Source: Microbacterium thalassium (lineage in GTDB: Bacteria > Actinomycetota > Actinomycetes > Actinomycetales > Microbacteriaceae). From it: a DNA stretch of 64,000 bases. Under the pieces are notes generated by a model. It ran no database searches and was not told where the DNA came from. It was given only the letters and a program-made list of their open reading frames with translations. Positions 53,234 through 63,296 of the stretch are shown piece by piece (position 1 is the stretch's first letter; every line of letters starts with the position of its first letter). Location of the stretch: contig NZ_JACHML010000001.1 in the NCBI RefSeq assembly GCF_014208045.1, positions 2,666,001 through 2,730,000 on the forward strand, written 5' to 3'. The translations under genes and the position numbers were made by a program.

Positions 53234-53569
53234 TCACCCTCCCTGGCGCGCGAGTTCGCGCTCGAGGCGATCCGCGGTCAGGCCCTGAAGGTCGAGCACG
53301 AGCTGCCGGCGCCGCTCGAGTTCGCGGACGACGATCCGCTCGGCGCGATCCGCGGGCGCGAGCGGGTCGACGAAGGCGGGACGCTCGACGATCGTGACGG
53401 AGTCCGCCTCGTCCACCGGAAGCCATCTCGAGCCGGTGACGGATGCGGCGCCGACCGCGTGGCCGAGCGCCGCGGCGGCCGTCGGCGCGACGAAGCCCGC
53501 CGCGATGGCGAGTGCCAGGACGAGGACGATGCCGGTGCGACGACCGGTCTGCGTGCGGTTCGTGTTCAT
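53234..53569 (-). CDS. Small secreted protein, divergent from the SARP regulator
   Basis: 111 aa, not recognised. Signal peptide at ~10-35 (TGIVLVLALAIAAGFVAPTA) with probable cleavage after PTAAA. The mature part contains VTIVERPAFVDPLAPADRAE and a charged helical end (RELERRRQLVLDLQGLTADR). ATG at 53569 with AAGGAG. It starts 134 bp from the SARP gene, and the phased ATATCCG repeats lie between them, so both genes may be controlled there. Confidence 0.65.
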   Translation of the reverse strand: MNTNRTQTGRRTGIVLVLALAIAAGFVAPTAAAALGHAVGAASVTGSRWLPVDEADSVTIVERPAFVDPLAPADRAERIVVRELERRRQLVLDLQGLTADRLERELARQGG

Positions 53570-53622
53570 GATGACGCTCCTTCTCGACGGCGCCCTGCCG
53601 CCGTGCCCACAGCGTCGCGACG

Positions 53623-53668
53623 GCGGATATCCGTCCGTGATCGGGGCATATCCGTTCGATATCCGCCA
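53623..53668. promoter_or_regulatory. Phased ATATCCG repeats, probable SARP operator
   Basis: Three ATATCCG heptamers on the plus strand at 53627-53633, 53648-53654 and 53659-53665. Starts are 21 and 11 bp apart, two and one turns of the helix. The outer two also form the inverted repeat GGCGGATATC...GATATCCGCC. SARP proteins bind heptamer direct repeats with an 11- or 22-bp period, so autoregulation is likely, and the divergent secreted-protein gene could share the site. Confidence 0.6.
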
Positions 53669-53702
53669 GCGGTGACCCCCGTTGACCCATCCGGGAGGCT
53701 GG

Positions 53703-56700
53703 ATGAGACTGGCGTGCATGACCGTGCGGGTACTGGGGCCCCTGAGCGTGGACGGGCCGGAGCTCAGCCCTCGCGAGCGCACCGTCCTCGCAGCCCTCAT
53801 CGTGCGTCGGGGGAACGTGATGACCGGCGCCGAGCTGGCCGACGCCGCCTGGGGCGACGATCTGCCCGCGACGTGGCAGCAGCAGGTGCGCAACGCCGTC
53901 GCCCGCATCCGCTCGCGCCTCGGCACCGAGTCGGTGAGGACCGCCGGCGACGGCTACACGCTCGGGATCGACGGGGACGCGATCGACGCGGTGCGGTTCG
54001 AGCGTCTCGTGGCCGACGGCCGTCGGTTCGGACTCGAGGGGACTCCCGACCGTGCCGCCGCGGCCTTCCGGCGGGCACTGGACCTCTGGCGCGGAGCCCC
54101 GCTGCCGGATGTCGCGACCTGGCCGCCCGGTCAGATCGAGGCGCTTCGCCTGCGCGAGGTGCGCGCGAGCGTCGAGGACGAGCTGGTCGACGCGCGTCTG
54201 CGCTGCGGGGAGCATGCCGATGTCATCCCGGACGCCGAGCGCCTCGTGCGCGAGGACCCGCTGCGCGAGCGTCGATGGGGCCTGCTCGCCCTGGCGAACT
54301 ACCGGGCCGACCGCCAGGCCGAGGCTATGGCGGTCCTGCGTGCCGCCCGGACGCGACTGTCGGAGGAGCTCGGCGTCGACCCGAGCCGGAGCCTCGTGGA
54401 CCTCGAGACGGCGATCCTTCGCCATGACGTCGCGCTCGAAGCTCCCGCGCGTCCCGGCGGGGAGCTGGAGGATGCCGCGACGTCGCCGTGTCCGTGGCGC
54501 GGGCTCGCCGCCTACGACGAGGGCGACGAGGCGCTGTTCTTCGGGCGGGATGCCGATGTCCAGGCCGTCCTCGCCCGGTGCCGGCCGCGCTCCATCGTGA
54601 CCATCGTGGGTCCGAGCGGGTGCGGCAAGTCCTCGCTGCTGCGCGCCGGGGTCGTTCCGCGGCTGCGCGAGCAGGGACGGACGGCGGGGATCATCACGCC
54701 CGGCGCCGCGACGGCCGAGGCGTTCGGGGACGGACTGTCGGTCATCGGCATCGATCAGGCGGAGGAACTGCTCGCGCTTTCGCCGGAGGAGCTGCGAGAG
54801 CTCGGCGCACGGGCGTCGGAGTGGGTGCAGAGCGGCGGATGCCTCATCCTCACGCTGCGGTCGGACGCCCTGGACCGCGCGACGGCGCTCCCCGGCGTCG
54901 GCGCGCCGCTCGGCCGGGGGGTCTACGCGCTGTCGCCTCTCGACACCGCGATGCTGCACGAGGCCGTCACCGGGCCCGCGGAGGCGGCTGGGCTGCGCCT
55001 CGAACCCGGACTGATCGATGTGATCCTGCGCGACGCGGGAGAGCGCCCGGGGATCCTGCCCGCGCTCTCGCACGCCCTCACGGCCACGTGGTCGCGGCGC
55101 GAGGGGGCGACGCTCACGCTCGACGGGTACGAAGCCTCCGGCGGCATCGCCGGAGCGATCGCGCAGTCCGCCGAGCAGGTGTACGCCGGCCTCACCCCCG
55201 CCGCGCGCGAGGTCTGCAGGTCGCTCATGATGCGCCTGATCGAGCGCACGCCCGAGGGCACGGTCGTGCGACGTCGCGTCCCGCTGGCGACCCTGACCTC
55301 GGACGGCGTTCGGCGCTCGGTCGTCGAGGGACTCGTCGCGGCGCGGCTCGTCACGGTGGACGGCGACGCGGCGATGGTCGCCCACGAGGCCGTCGGCCGC
55401 ACGTGGCCGCGGCTGGACGGGTGGCTCACCGAAGACGCGGCCAATGCGCGGATGCTGCGACAGGTCGAAGAGGCCGCGGCGGTGTGGAACTCCGCCGGTC
55501 GCGCCGACGAGGATCTGCTTCGGGGCGCACGCCTGCACGCGGCGCTCGAATGGCGCGAGGACTCGTGGCCCGACCTGACCGAGGTGGAGACCGCGTTCCT
55601 CGATGCCGCCGCCGAGAGACAGCAGGACGAGGTGCGCGAGCTTGCCGCCCGCGCGAACCGCGAACGCGCGAACAACCGGCGCCTGCGGCTGTCGCTGGTC
55701 GCCGCCGCTGTACTCCTGATGGCGGCCCTCGTGGCGACAGGGATCGCCGCCCTCCGGGGCGCCGAGGCGCAGGCGTCCGCTCAGGATGCCCGCATCGAGG
55801 CCCTCGCGGCGACGTCGCTGCGCATCCGCGACAGCGACCGCGATGTCGCGGCGCTTCTGGCCGCGGAGCTGTACCGCCGGCACCCCGACGACCCACGGGC
55901 GCGCTCCGCGCTGCTGGGCAGCCTCACCGAGGCGGGCGGGCTCGTGCGGACGATCCGCTTCGACCCGGGTTCTCTCGTCACCGCACGACTCATCCCCGGC
56001 ACGAGCACGGCGCTCGTGGTGACGGACGCGCCGCCCGGCACGGGAGACGGCGGCGACACCGAGACCGCCGTGGTGGACCTCGACACCGGCGCCGTGCTCG
56101 ACGAACTGGACGTGCCGCTTCCCACGGTGGATTTCCGGATCTGGCGCGACATCTACATCAGCGAGGACGCCTCGACGGCGTTCATCCAGACGGGCACACT
56201 GCGGCCGGAGGGAACCTGCTGCGCGAACTACATGACGGCCATCGACCTGGACACCGGAGAGCTGAAGTTCGACACGGTGCTGCTCGACACCCGCACGGGG
56301 CAGAAGCCGGCGATCTCACCCGACGGGTCCCGCGCGTACTTCGCTCACTGGGTGACCGGCGCCCCCTCGTGGATCGATCTCACCACCGGCGAGGTCTTCG
56401 CCTCCCGCGATCACGACCCGGAGGAGTTCGAGAACATCCCGGGCCGCTATAACGGTCTCGCCCTGATCGATGGTCGGCTCTACATCGGCATGGAGGAGCA
56501 CATCGCCGTCTACGATCCGGACTCGCTCCGGCTGGTAGACACGATCGACCTGCCCGATGCGCACCTGGCGGATATCCACATGATGGATGACGGCGCGGGC
56601 GGTCTCATCGCCGTCGGCGACGCGGGCGGCGTACGCATCGACCTCGCTACCTCCGACGTGCTGTGGCGTCAGTCGGGTTCCGCGATCCGCTGCGTGAGCG

Positions 56701-57971
56701 GTGCTGTCGTTGCACCCGTGAGCTTCCTCTGCGCGACCGGCATCGGACTCGTCAAGGAGCACGACCTCGCGACCGGCGAGGCGACGGGGCGCGTCTTCGA
56801 CACCCTGTCCCAGGACAACTACACGGTCGATATCCTCCCCGGCGGCTCGGAGTTCGTGACGGTGGTCCCCTTCAATCCCCCGTCGCTGCAGAGGTGGCGG
56901 ATCGACGATGCTCCCGCGATCACGCGACCGGTGGCCGCCGGGTACGACCTCACGGACGGCTTCGGGGCGTCCGGTTCGATGGCGATCATCCGCCCGAGGG
57001 GCGATGTCGTGATGGGTCTCCTGCCCGACGGCAACGTTCTCGAGGTCGACGAAGAGCTGGAGTACATGCAGCTGTGGGACCTCGAGGCAGACACACCTGT
57101 GGGCGATCCGTCCTATGCCCTGCTGTGGATGTCCGACACGGTGGTCGCACGCATCGACCGCGACGGCGCGTGGACCCTCGAGGACGTCTCCTCCGGCGAT
57201 CGCTATCCGATCACCGCGCTCGGCGAAGCCGATGAGGCATGGCTCGCGCCGGGCGGACCGGGCGGCCACGCGTGGGCCATCACCTCGGACCGCCTGATCG
57301 CCTTCGATCCGGACACCGGCCTGCCGGCGGCCGACCCGATCGCGATCCCCTTCGATGGAGCGACCGAATACCTCTCGGTCAGCGAGGTCCCCGGCGCAGG
57401 ACTCGTCCTGGCGACGTGGCGCAGCAGGACGGGCGGCGTAGACCGCACGGCCGTCTTCGACATCGAGACGGGCGAGGAGATCACCCGAGGGCTCGACCAC
57501 GACAGCATCGCGATCGCCCTTCCCGACGGCACCGTCCTCAGCGCCAACGCGGAGCGCCTGCTGCGCAGCGACGCGGACCTGTCACCGCTCGAGGCGCTGG
57601 CCAAGGCGGGGACGGCACCCGCGCAGATGACCGTGAGCAGCGACGGCACGCTGCTGCTGATCGCCAGCATCGACCAGCGCCTGGCCCTGTACGACCTCAC
57701 CGACGGACACCGTCTCGGCGACGAGATCGTCGGGGCGTTCGACCCCGACAACTTCTGGCCCGTCGGCTATCTGCGCGACGACGGGCGGGCGATGGTGACG
57801 TCCTCCGATGACGGTCTGCTCGTGTGGGACCTGAGCCCGGATGCGCTGCGCGATGCGGTGTGCACGATGGTCAGCAGAGAGCTCACGGATCTGGAGTGGT
57901 CGACCTACCTGGGCGACGAGCGAGTCGCTCCCACCTGCCCGGTCGCTGCCGAGCTCACGGCGCAGGAATGA
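53703..57971 (+). CDS. SARP-STAND regulator with membrane helix and C-terminal beta-propeller
   Basis: 1422 aa. N-terminal winged helix (~6-95: RVLGPLSVDG, LSPRERTVLAALIVRRGNVM) and a BTAD domain (~100-240: VRFERLVADGRRF, RALDLWRGAPLPDVATW, LRTELGVDP-like end) make it a SARP/AfsR-type regulator. A STAND ATPase follows: CPWRGLAAYDEGDEALFFGR, Walker A GPSGCGKSS (303-311), Walker B VIGIDQAEEL (~347). After helical repeats there is one membrane helix (~661-685, LVAAAVLLMAALVATGIAAL), then ~720 residues of WD40-like/quinoprotein beta-propeller, presumably outside the cell. Start: ATG at 53703 with GGGAGG before it; ATG 53718 is possible. Ligand unknown. Confidence 0.88.
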   Translation: MRLACMTVRVLGPLSVDGPELSPRERTVLAALIVRRGNVMTGAELADAAWGDDLPATWQQQVRNAVARIRSRLGTESVRTAGDGYTLGIDGDAIDAVRFERLVADGRRFGLEGTPDRAAAAFRRALDLWRGAPLPDVATWPPGQIEALRLREVRASVEDELVDARLRCGEHADVIPDAERLVREDPLRERRWGLLALANYRADRQAEAMAVLRAARTRLSEELGVDPSRSLVDLETAILRHDVALEAPARPGGELEDAATSPCPWRGLAAYDEGDEALFFGRDADVQAVLARCRPRSIVTIVGPSGCGKSSLLRAGVVPRLREQGRTAGIITPGAATAEAFGDGLSVIGIDQAEELLALSPEELRELGARASEWVQSGGCLILTLRSDALDRATALPGVGAPLGRGVYALSPLDTAMLHEAVTGPAEAAGLRLEPGLIDVILRDAGERPGILPALSHALTATWSRREGATLTLDGYEASGGIAGAIAQSAEQVYAGLTPAAREVCRSLMMRLIERTPEGTVVRRRVPLATLTSDGVRRSVVEGLVAARLVTVDGDAAMVAHEAVGRTWPRLDGWLTEDAANARMLRQVEEAAAVWNSAGRADEDLLRGARLHAALEWREDSWPDLTEVETAFLDAAAERQQDEVRELAARANRERANNRRLRLSLVAAAVLLMAALVATGIAALRGAEAQASAQDARIEALAATSLRIRDSDRDVAALLAAELYRRHPDDPRARSALLGSLTEAGGLVRTIRFDPGSLVTARLIPGTSTALVVTDAPPGTGDGGDTETAVVDLDTGAVLDELDVPLPTVDFRIWRDIYISEDASTAFIQTGTLRPEGTCCANYMTAIDLDTGELKFDTVLLDTRTGQKPAISPDGSRAYFAHWVTGAPSWIDLTTGEVFASRDHDPEEFENIPGRYNGLALIDGRLYIGMEEHIAVYDPDSLRLVDTIDLPDAHLADIHMMDDGAGGLIAVGDAGGVRIDLATSDVLWRQSGSAIRCVSGAVVAPVSFLCATGIGLVKEHDLATGEATGRVFDTLSQDNYTVDILPGGSEFVTVVPFNPPSLQRWRIDDAPAITRPVAAGYDLTDGFGASGSMAIIRPRGDVVMGLLPDGNVLEVDEELEYMQLWDLEADTPVGDPSYALLWMSDTVVARIDRDGAWTLEDVSSGDRYPITALGEADEAWLAPGGPGGHAWAITSDRLIAFDPDTGLPAADPIAIPFDGATEYLSVSEVPGAGLVLATWRSRTGGVDRTAVFDIETGEEITRGLDHDSIAIALPDGTVLSANAERLLRSDADLSPLEALAKAGTAPAQMTVSSDGTLLLIASIDQRLALYDLTDGHRLGDEIVGAFDPDNFWPVGYLRDDGRAMVTSSDDGLLVWDLSPDALRDAVCTMVSRELTDLEWSTYLGDERVAPTCPVAAELTAQE

Positions 57972-58029
57972 GCGCCCATCCGACGCGCGCGCCCTTGACG
58001 GACTCTCACGGCAGGAGTGTGATGGCTCC

Positions 58030-59412
58030 ATGGCGAAAGCCACGGAGGTCGGCGCCGACTACCTCGTCGTCGGCGCAGGCGCCATGGGGATGGCGTTCGC
58101 CGACGCGCTGGTCGACCATGCCGACGTGACGGTCGCGATCGTCGATCGTCGACATGCCGCGGGCGGACACTGGCTGGACGCGTATCCGTTCGTGCGCCTG
58201 CATCAGGCATCCGCCTTCTACGGTGTGGCCTCGACGCTGCTGGGCGGCGGACGCCTGCAGACGCGCGGGCCCGAGAAGGGGCTCCAGGAGCGCGCGACCG
58301 CGCCTGAGGTGTGCGCGTACTACGGGCGGGTCATGGACCGCATGCTGGCCACCGGTCGGGTCGCCTTCTTCCCCGGATGCGAGTACGACGGCGACGGGCT
58401 GTTCCATTCCCGCGTCAGCGGCGCCCGCTACGACGCCGCGCGCGCTCGCATCGTCGACGCGACGTACCTGTCGGGCGAGATCCCGGCCACGTCGCCGCCG
58501 CCGTTCGTCGTCGAGGATCACGCGAACGTGCTGCCGGTGAACGACCTCGTCCGCCTCTCCGACGTCCCCGACCAGTTCGTCATCGCCGGCTCGGGCAAGA
58601 CCGGGATGGACGCGTGCGTGTGGCTCCAGCAGCAGGGCGTCGACCCGGACGCGATCTGCTGGGTGCGCCCGCGCGAGCCGTGGATCCTCAACCGCGCCGT
58701 CGTCCAGCCAGACCCGGCGATCTTCCTCGGCATGGCCGCCGACACGATGGAGGCGGTGAGGGAGTCCGAGTCCGCCGACGACATCTTCCTGCGGCTGGAG
58801 GATCGCGACATCATGCTTCGCATCGACCGCAGCGTGACCCCCACGATGGCGAAGACGCCCACGATCGCGTCGTGGGAGCTCGACCTGCTGCGGCGGGTGG
58901 ACGACGTCGTGCGGCGCGGGCATGTGCGCTCGGTGGGGCGCGGCCGGCTGTCGTTCGACGACGGAGACGTCGCCGTGTCGCCCGACGCGGTCATCGTGCA
59001 CTGCGCCGCCCCTGGGCTGCCCACCCGCGAGCTCGTGCCGATCTGGGAGCCCGACGCCATCCGCCCGCGCGCGGTGCGCGTGGGGTTCCCCTGCTTCGGC
59101 GCCGCCCTCACCGGCTACGTCGAGGCCACCCGCACCACCGACGAGGAGCGCAATGACGCGTGCCGCCCCTCGCCGTATTCGGACACGCCGGAGGACTGGG
59201 TCGAGATGCAGATCGTCGGCGGCGACGCATCACTCGGGATATCGCGCCACCCCGACATCCGCGAATGGGCGAACACCACGACCCTCAATCCCTCGCGGAT
59301 CCCCGCCGATCGGGCCGACGACCCCGCGGTCGTCGACGCCGTCACACGCCTCAAGGCGAGCATCGGTCCCGGACGCGCACGGCTGGCCGAGCTCGCCGCG
59401 GCGCAGGTCTGA
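58030..59412 (+). CDS. FAD/NAD(P)-binding oxidoreductase-like protein
   Basis: 460 aa. N-terminal Rossmann motif DYLVVGAGAMGMAFADALVD (10-29) for FAD, and a second nucleotide motif FVIAGSGKTGMDACVWLQQQ (~185-204) for NAD(P)H, in the order of flavin monooxygenases or pyridine-nucleotide oxidoreductases. GGHWLDAYPFVRLHQASAFY matches the FMO-type substrate loop. No canonical catalytic Cys pair. The reaction is unknown. It follows the SARP gene by 58 nt and could be co-transcribed, so it may be a target of that regulator. Confidence 0.75.
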   Translation: MAKATEVGADYLVVGAGAMGMAFADALVDHADVTVAIVDRRHAAGGHWLDAYPFVRLHQASAFYGVASTLLGGGRLQTRGPEKGLQERATAPEVCAYYGRVMDRMLATGRVAFFPGCEYDGDGLFHSRVSGARYDAARARIVDATYLSGEIPATSPPPFVVEDHANVLPVNDLVRLSDVPDQFVIAGSGKTGMDACVWLQQQGVDPDAICWVRPREPWILNRAVVQPDPAIFLGMAADTMEAVRESESADDIFLRLEDRDIMLRIDRSVTPTMAKTPTIASWELDLLRRVDDVVRRGHVRSVGRGRLSFDDGDVAVSPDAVIVHCAAPGLPTRELVPIWEPDAIRPRAVRVGFPCFGAALTGYVEATRTTDEERNDACRPSPYSDTPEDWVEMQIVGGDASLGISRHPDIREWANTTTLNPSRIPADRADDPAVVDAVTRLKASIGPGRARLAELAAAQV

Positions 59413-59476
59413 CACACAGGACCGCGCGTGCACGAGGTCACCGCGCGGCGCCGCCCTCCGTGTCGACGGACGGCGA

Positions 59477-59632
59477 CTACGTCCAGAACTCGTCGAGCTC
59501 GTCGAGGTGCTCATCGCCGGGCGGCAGGTCCGCCGCCGGCGGAACTCCGAGCCAGGGCGGGCGCACCGACAGCATCCCGATGACGGCCATCATCACAGTC
59601 ACCGCGACCGCTGTGCCCGCGACATCCTCCAT
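59477..59632 (-). CDS. 51-aa small membrane protein
   Basis: Supported by a near-consensus ribosome site, GAGGAGGT, 6-8 nt before the ATG at 59632. The peptide starts MEDVAGTAVAVTVMMAVIGM: an N-out or N-in single helix (~5-22), then a Pro-rich stretch (RPPWLGVPPAADLPPGDEHL) and an acidic end (DELDEFWT). Too short for a known family match by eye. It converges with the FAD protein gene and is transcribed from the 195-bp interval shared with the ilvC terminator. Confidence 0.6.
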   Translation of the reverse strand: MEDVAGTAVAVTVMMAVIGMLSVRPPWLGVPPAADLPPGDEHLDELDEFWT

Positions 59633-59752
59633 CTCGCACCTCCTCGGTCTGGATCTCCCCGATCGTGCAGTCGAGGGTGACATACGCGCATATCGGCGGG
59701 GTGTCCGACCCGTTACAGCCGCGCTACCGCGCACGCGCCCGCCCACGAAAGA
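59633..59752. promoter_or_regulatory. Upstream region of the small membrane protein gene
   Basis: 120 bp with an AT-richer ATACGCGCATATCGG segment around 59683-59697. On the minus strand TATGTC would serve as -10 about 45 nt before the ATG. Nothing else recognised before the ilvC terminator. Confidence 0.35.
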
Positions 59753-59784
59753 GCTCCCGCCCCCTGGGTGCGGGGGGCGGGAGC
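59753..59784 (-). terminator. Terminator of the ilvDBNC operon
   Basis: GCTCCCGCCCCC, a 7-nt loop and the complementary GGGGGGCGGGAGC, followed on the minus strand by TCTTTCG. It lies 44 bp after the ilvC stop. Confidence 0.8.
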
Positions 59785-59827
59785 CGGTGAAGCCGAGCGT
59801 TATGAGCCGGCGGTCATGGGCGAGGGA

Positions 59828-61442
<1,615 letters not shown>

Positions 61443-61445
61443 GGC

Positions 61446-63251
61446 TCAGTCCTCCTGCTCGTTGAAGGCGGGCGAGTGGTTGCGCGCGTACTGCACGTAG
61501 CTGTTGCTGACGCCCTGCGGAACCATCGGCCACACCATCGCGTCGGCGCTCACGACGAAGTCGATCACCACGGGGCGGTCGTTCGTCTCGAGCGCGGTCT
61601 TGATCGCGGCATCCACCTCGTCCTCCGTCTCGACGCGCAGCGCGAGGCAGCCGTAGGCCTCGGCCAGCTTGACGAAGTCCGGGATGTGGACGGTGCCGTG
61701 CCCGGTGTTGAGGTCGGTGTTCGAGTGCCGGCCCTCGAGGAACAGCGTCTGCCACTGACGGACCATGCCCAGCGACGAGTTGTTGATGATCGCGACCTTG
61801 ATCGGGATGTCGTTGATGACGCAGGTCGCCAGCTCCTGGTTCGTCATCTGGAAGCATCCGTCGCCGTCGATCGCCCACACCACACGCTCGGGGTCGGCGA
61901 CCTTGGCGCCCATGGCCGCGGGGACCGCATAGCCCATCGTGCCGGCGCCGCCGGAGTTCAGCCACGAGTTCGGCCGCTCGTACTTGATGAACTGGGCCGC
62001 CCACATCTGGTGCTGCCCCACGCCCGCGGCGTAGATCGCGTCCGGGCCGGTCAGCTCGCCGATCCGCTGGATCACGTACTGGGGCGCGAGCAGGCCGTCC
62101 TCGGTCGGGGCGTAGCCCAGCGGGAACTCGGTGCGCAGGCCGTCGAGGAACGCCCACCACGGGTCGAGGTCGGCCCGGTCCTCGGCCGCCGCGCTGGAGT
62201 ACGCGGTGGCGAGATCGACCAGAACGTCCTTGAGGTCGCCCACGATCGGGACGTCGGCTGTGCGGATCTTCGAGATCTCGGCCGGGTCGATGTCGACGTG
62301 CACGACCTTCGCGTTCGGCGCGAACTGATCGGACTTGCCCGTGACCCGGTCGTCGAAGCGGGTGCCGAGGGCGACGAGGAGGTCGGCCTCCTGCAGCGCG
62401 AGCACCGCCGGCACCGTCCCGTGCATCCCGGGCATGCCGAGGTGCTGCGGGTGCGAGTCCGGGAACGCGCCGCGGGCCATGAGCGTGGTCACCAGCGGTG
62501 CACCCGTGGCCTCGGCGAGGGCGCGGAGCTCTTCGGACGCCTTCGCGCGGATCACACCGCCCCCGACATAGAGCACGGGCTTCTGAGCCGCCGCCAGCAT
62601 CTGGGCGGCCGCGCTGATCTGCTTGCCGTGCGCCTTGGTGACGGGTCGATAGCCGGGCAGGTCGAGCTTGGGCGGCCACGCGAACGGGGCGGACGCCTGC
62701 TGCGCGTCCTTGGTGATGTCCACCAGGACCGGGCCGGGGCGGCCCGTGCTCGCGATCTCGAACGCAGCGGCGATGGCGGCGGGGATCTCCTCGGCGGTCT
62801 TGACCAGGAACGAGTGCTTGGTGACCGGCATCGTGATGCCGACGATGTCGGCTTCCTGGAACGCATCCGTCCCCATCAGGTGGCTGAACACCTGGCCGGT
62901 GATGCACACCAGCGGCACGGAGTCCATGTAGGCGTCGGCGATGGCGGTGACGAGGTTGGTCGCTCCCGGTCCCGACGTCGCGATCGCGACGCCGGTGCGC
63001 CCGGTCGCCGACGCGTAGCCTTCCGCGGCGTGGCCGGCCCCCTGCTCGTGGCGCACGAGGTAGTGCCGCACGGCGGGGTCGTCCATCAGCGGGTCGTAGA
63101 CGGGCATGATCGCGCCGCCGGGGATGCCGAACACGTCGGTGACCCCCAGCAGCTCGAGCGAGCGGACGACCGCCTGGGCTCCCGTGAGCACGGGCGCGGA
63201 CGCGGTGCGAGCGGGGGGCCGGGGCACGGCCGTCATCGGTTCGGCAGGCAT
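61446..63251 (-). CDS. ilvB: Acetolactate synthase large subunit
   Basis: 601 aa, thiamine-diphosphate enzyme, first common step. Catalytic Glu in [13 protein letters not shown] (~70), FAD/substrate region [20 protein letters not shown], and the ThDP/Mg motif [15 protein letters not shown] ending in NN. The N-terminal ~20 residues (Pro/Ala/Thr-rich) are outside the conserved core. ATG 63251 follows ilvD by 45 nt; no leader peptide is visible in that gap, so operon control must lie upstream of ilvD, beyond the window. Confidence 0.97.
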   Translation of the reverse strand: MPAEPMTAVPRPPARTASAPVLTGAQAVVRSLELLGVTDVFGIPGGAIMPVYDPLMDDPAVRHYLVRHEQGAGHAAEGYASATGRTGVAIATSGPGATNLVTAIADAYMDSVPLVCITGQVFSHLMGTDAFQEADIVGITMPVTKHSFLVKTAEEIPAAIAAAFEIASTGRPGPVLVDITKDAQQASAPFAWPPKLDLPGYRPVTKAHGKQISAAAQMLAAAQKPVLYVGGGVIRAKASEELRALAEATGAPLVTTLMARGAFPDSHPQHLGMPGMHGTVPAVLALQEADLLVALGTRFDDRVTGKSDQFAPNAKVVHVDIDPAEISKIRTADVPIVGDLKDVLVDLATAYSSAAAEDRADLDPWWAFLDGLRTEFPLGYAPTEDGLLAPQYVIQRIGELTGPDAIYAAGVGQHQMWAAQFIKYERPNSWLNSGGAGTMGYAVPAAMGAKVADPERVVWAIDGDGCFQMTNQELATCVINDIPIKVAIINNSSLGMVRQWQTLFLEGRHSNTDLNTGHGTVHIPDFVKLAEAYGCLALRVETEDEVDAAIKTALETNDRPVVIDFVVSADAMVWPMVPQGVSNSYVQYARNHSPAFNEQED

Positions 63252-63296
63252 GGTGAAGATCCTCTATGACTCGGAGGGTTTGTGTCTGGACGCCGT

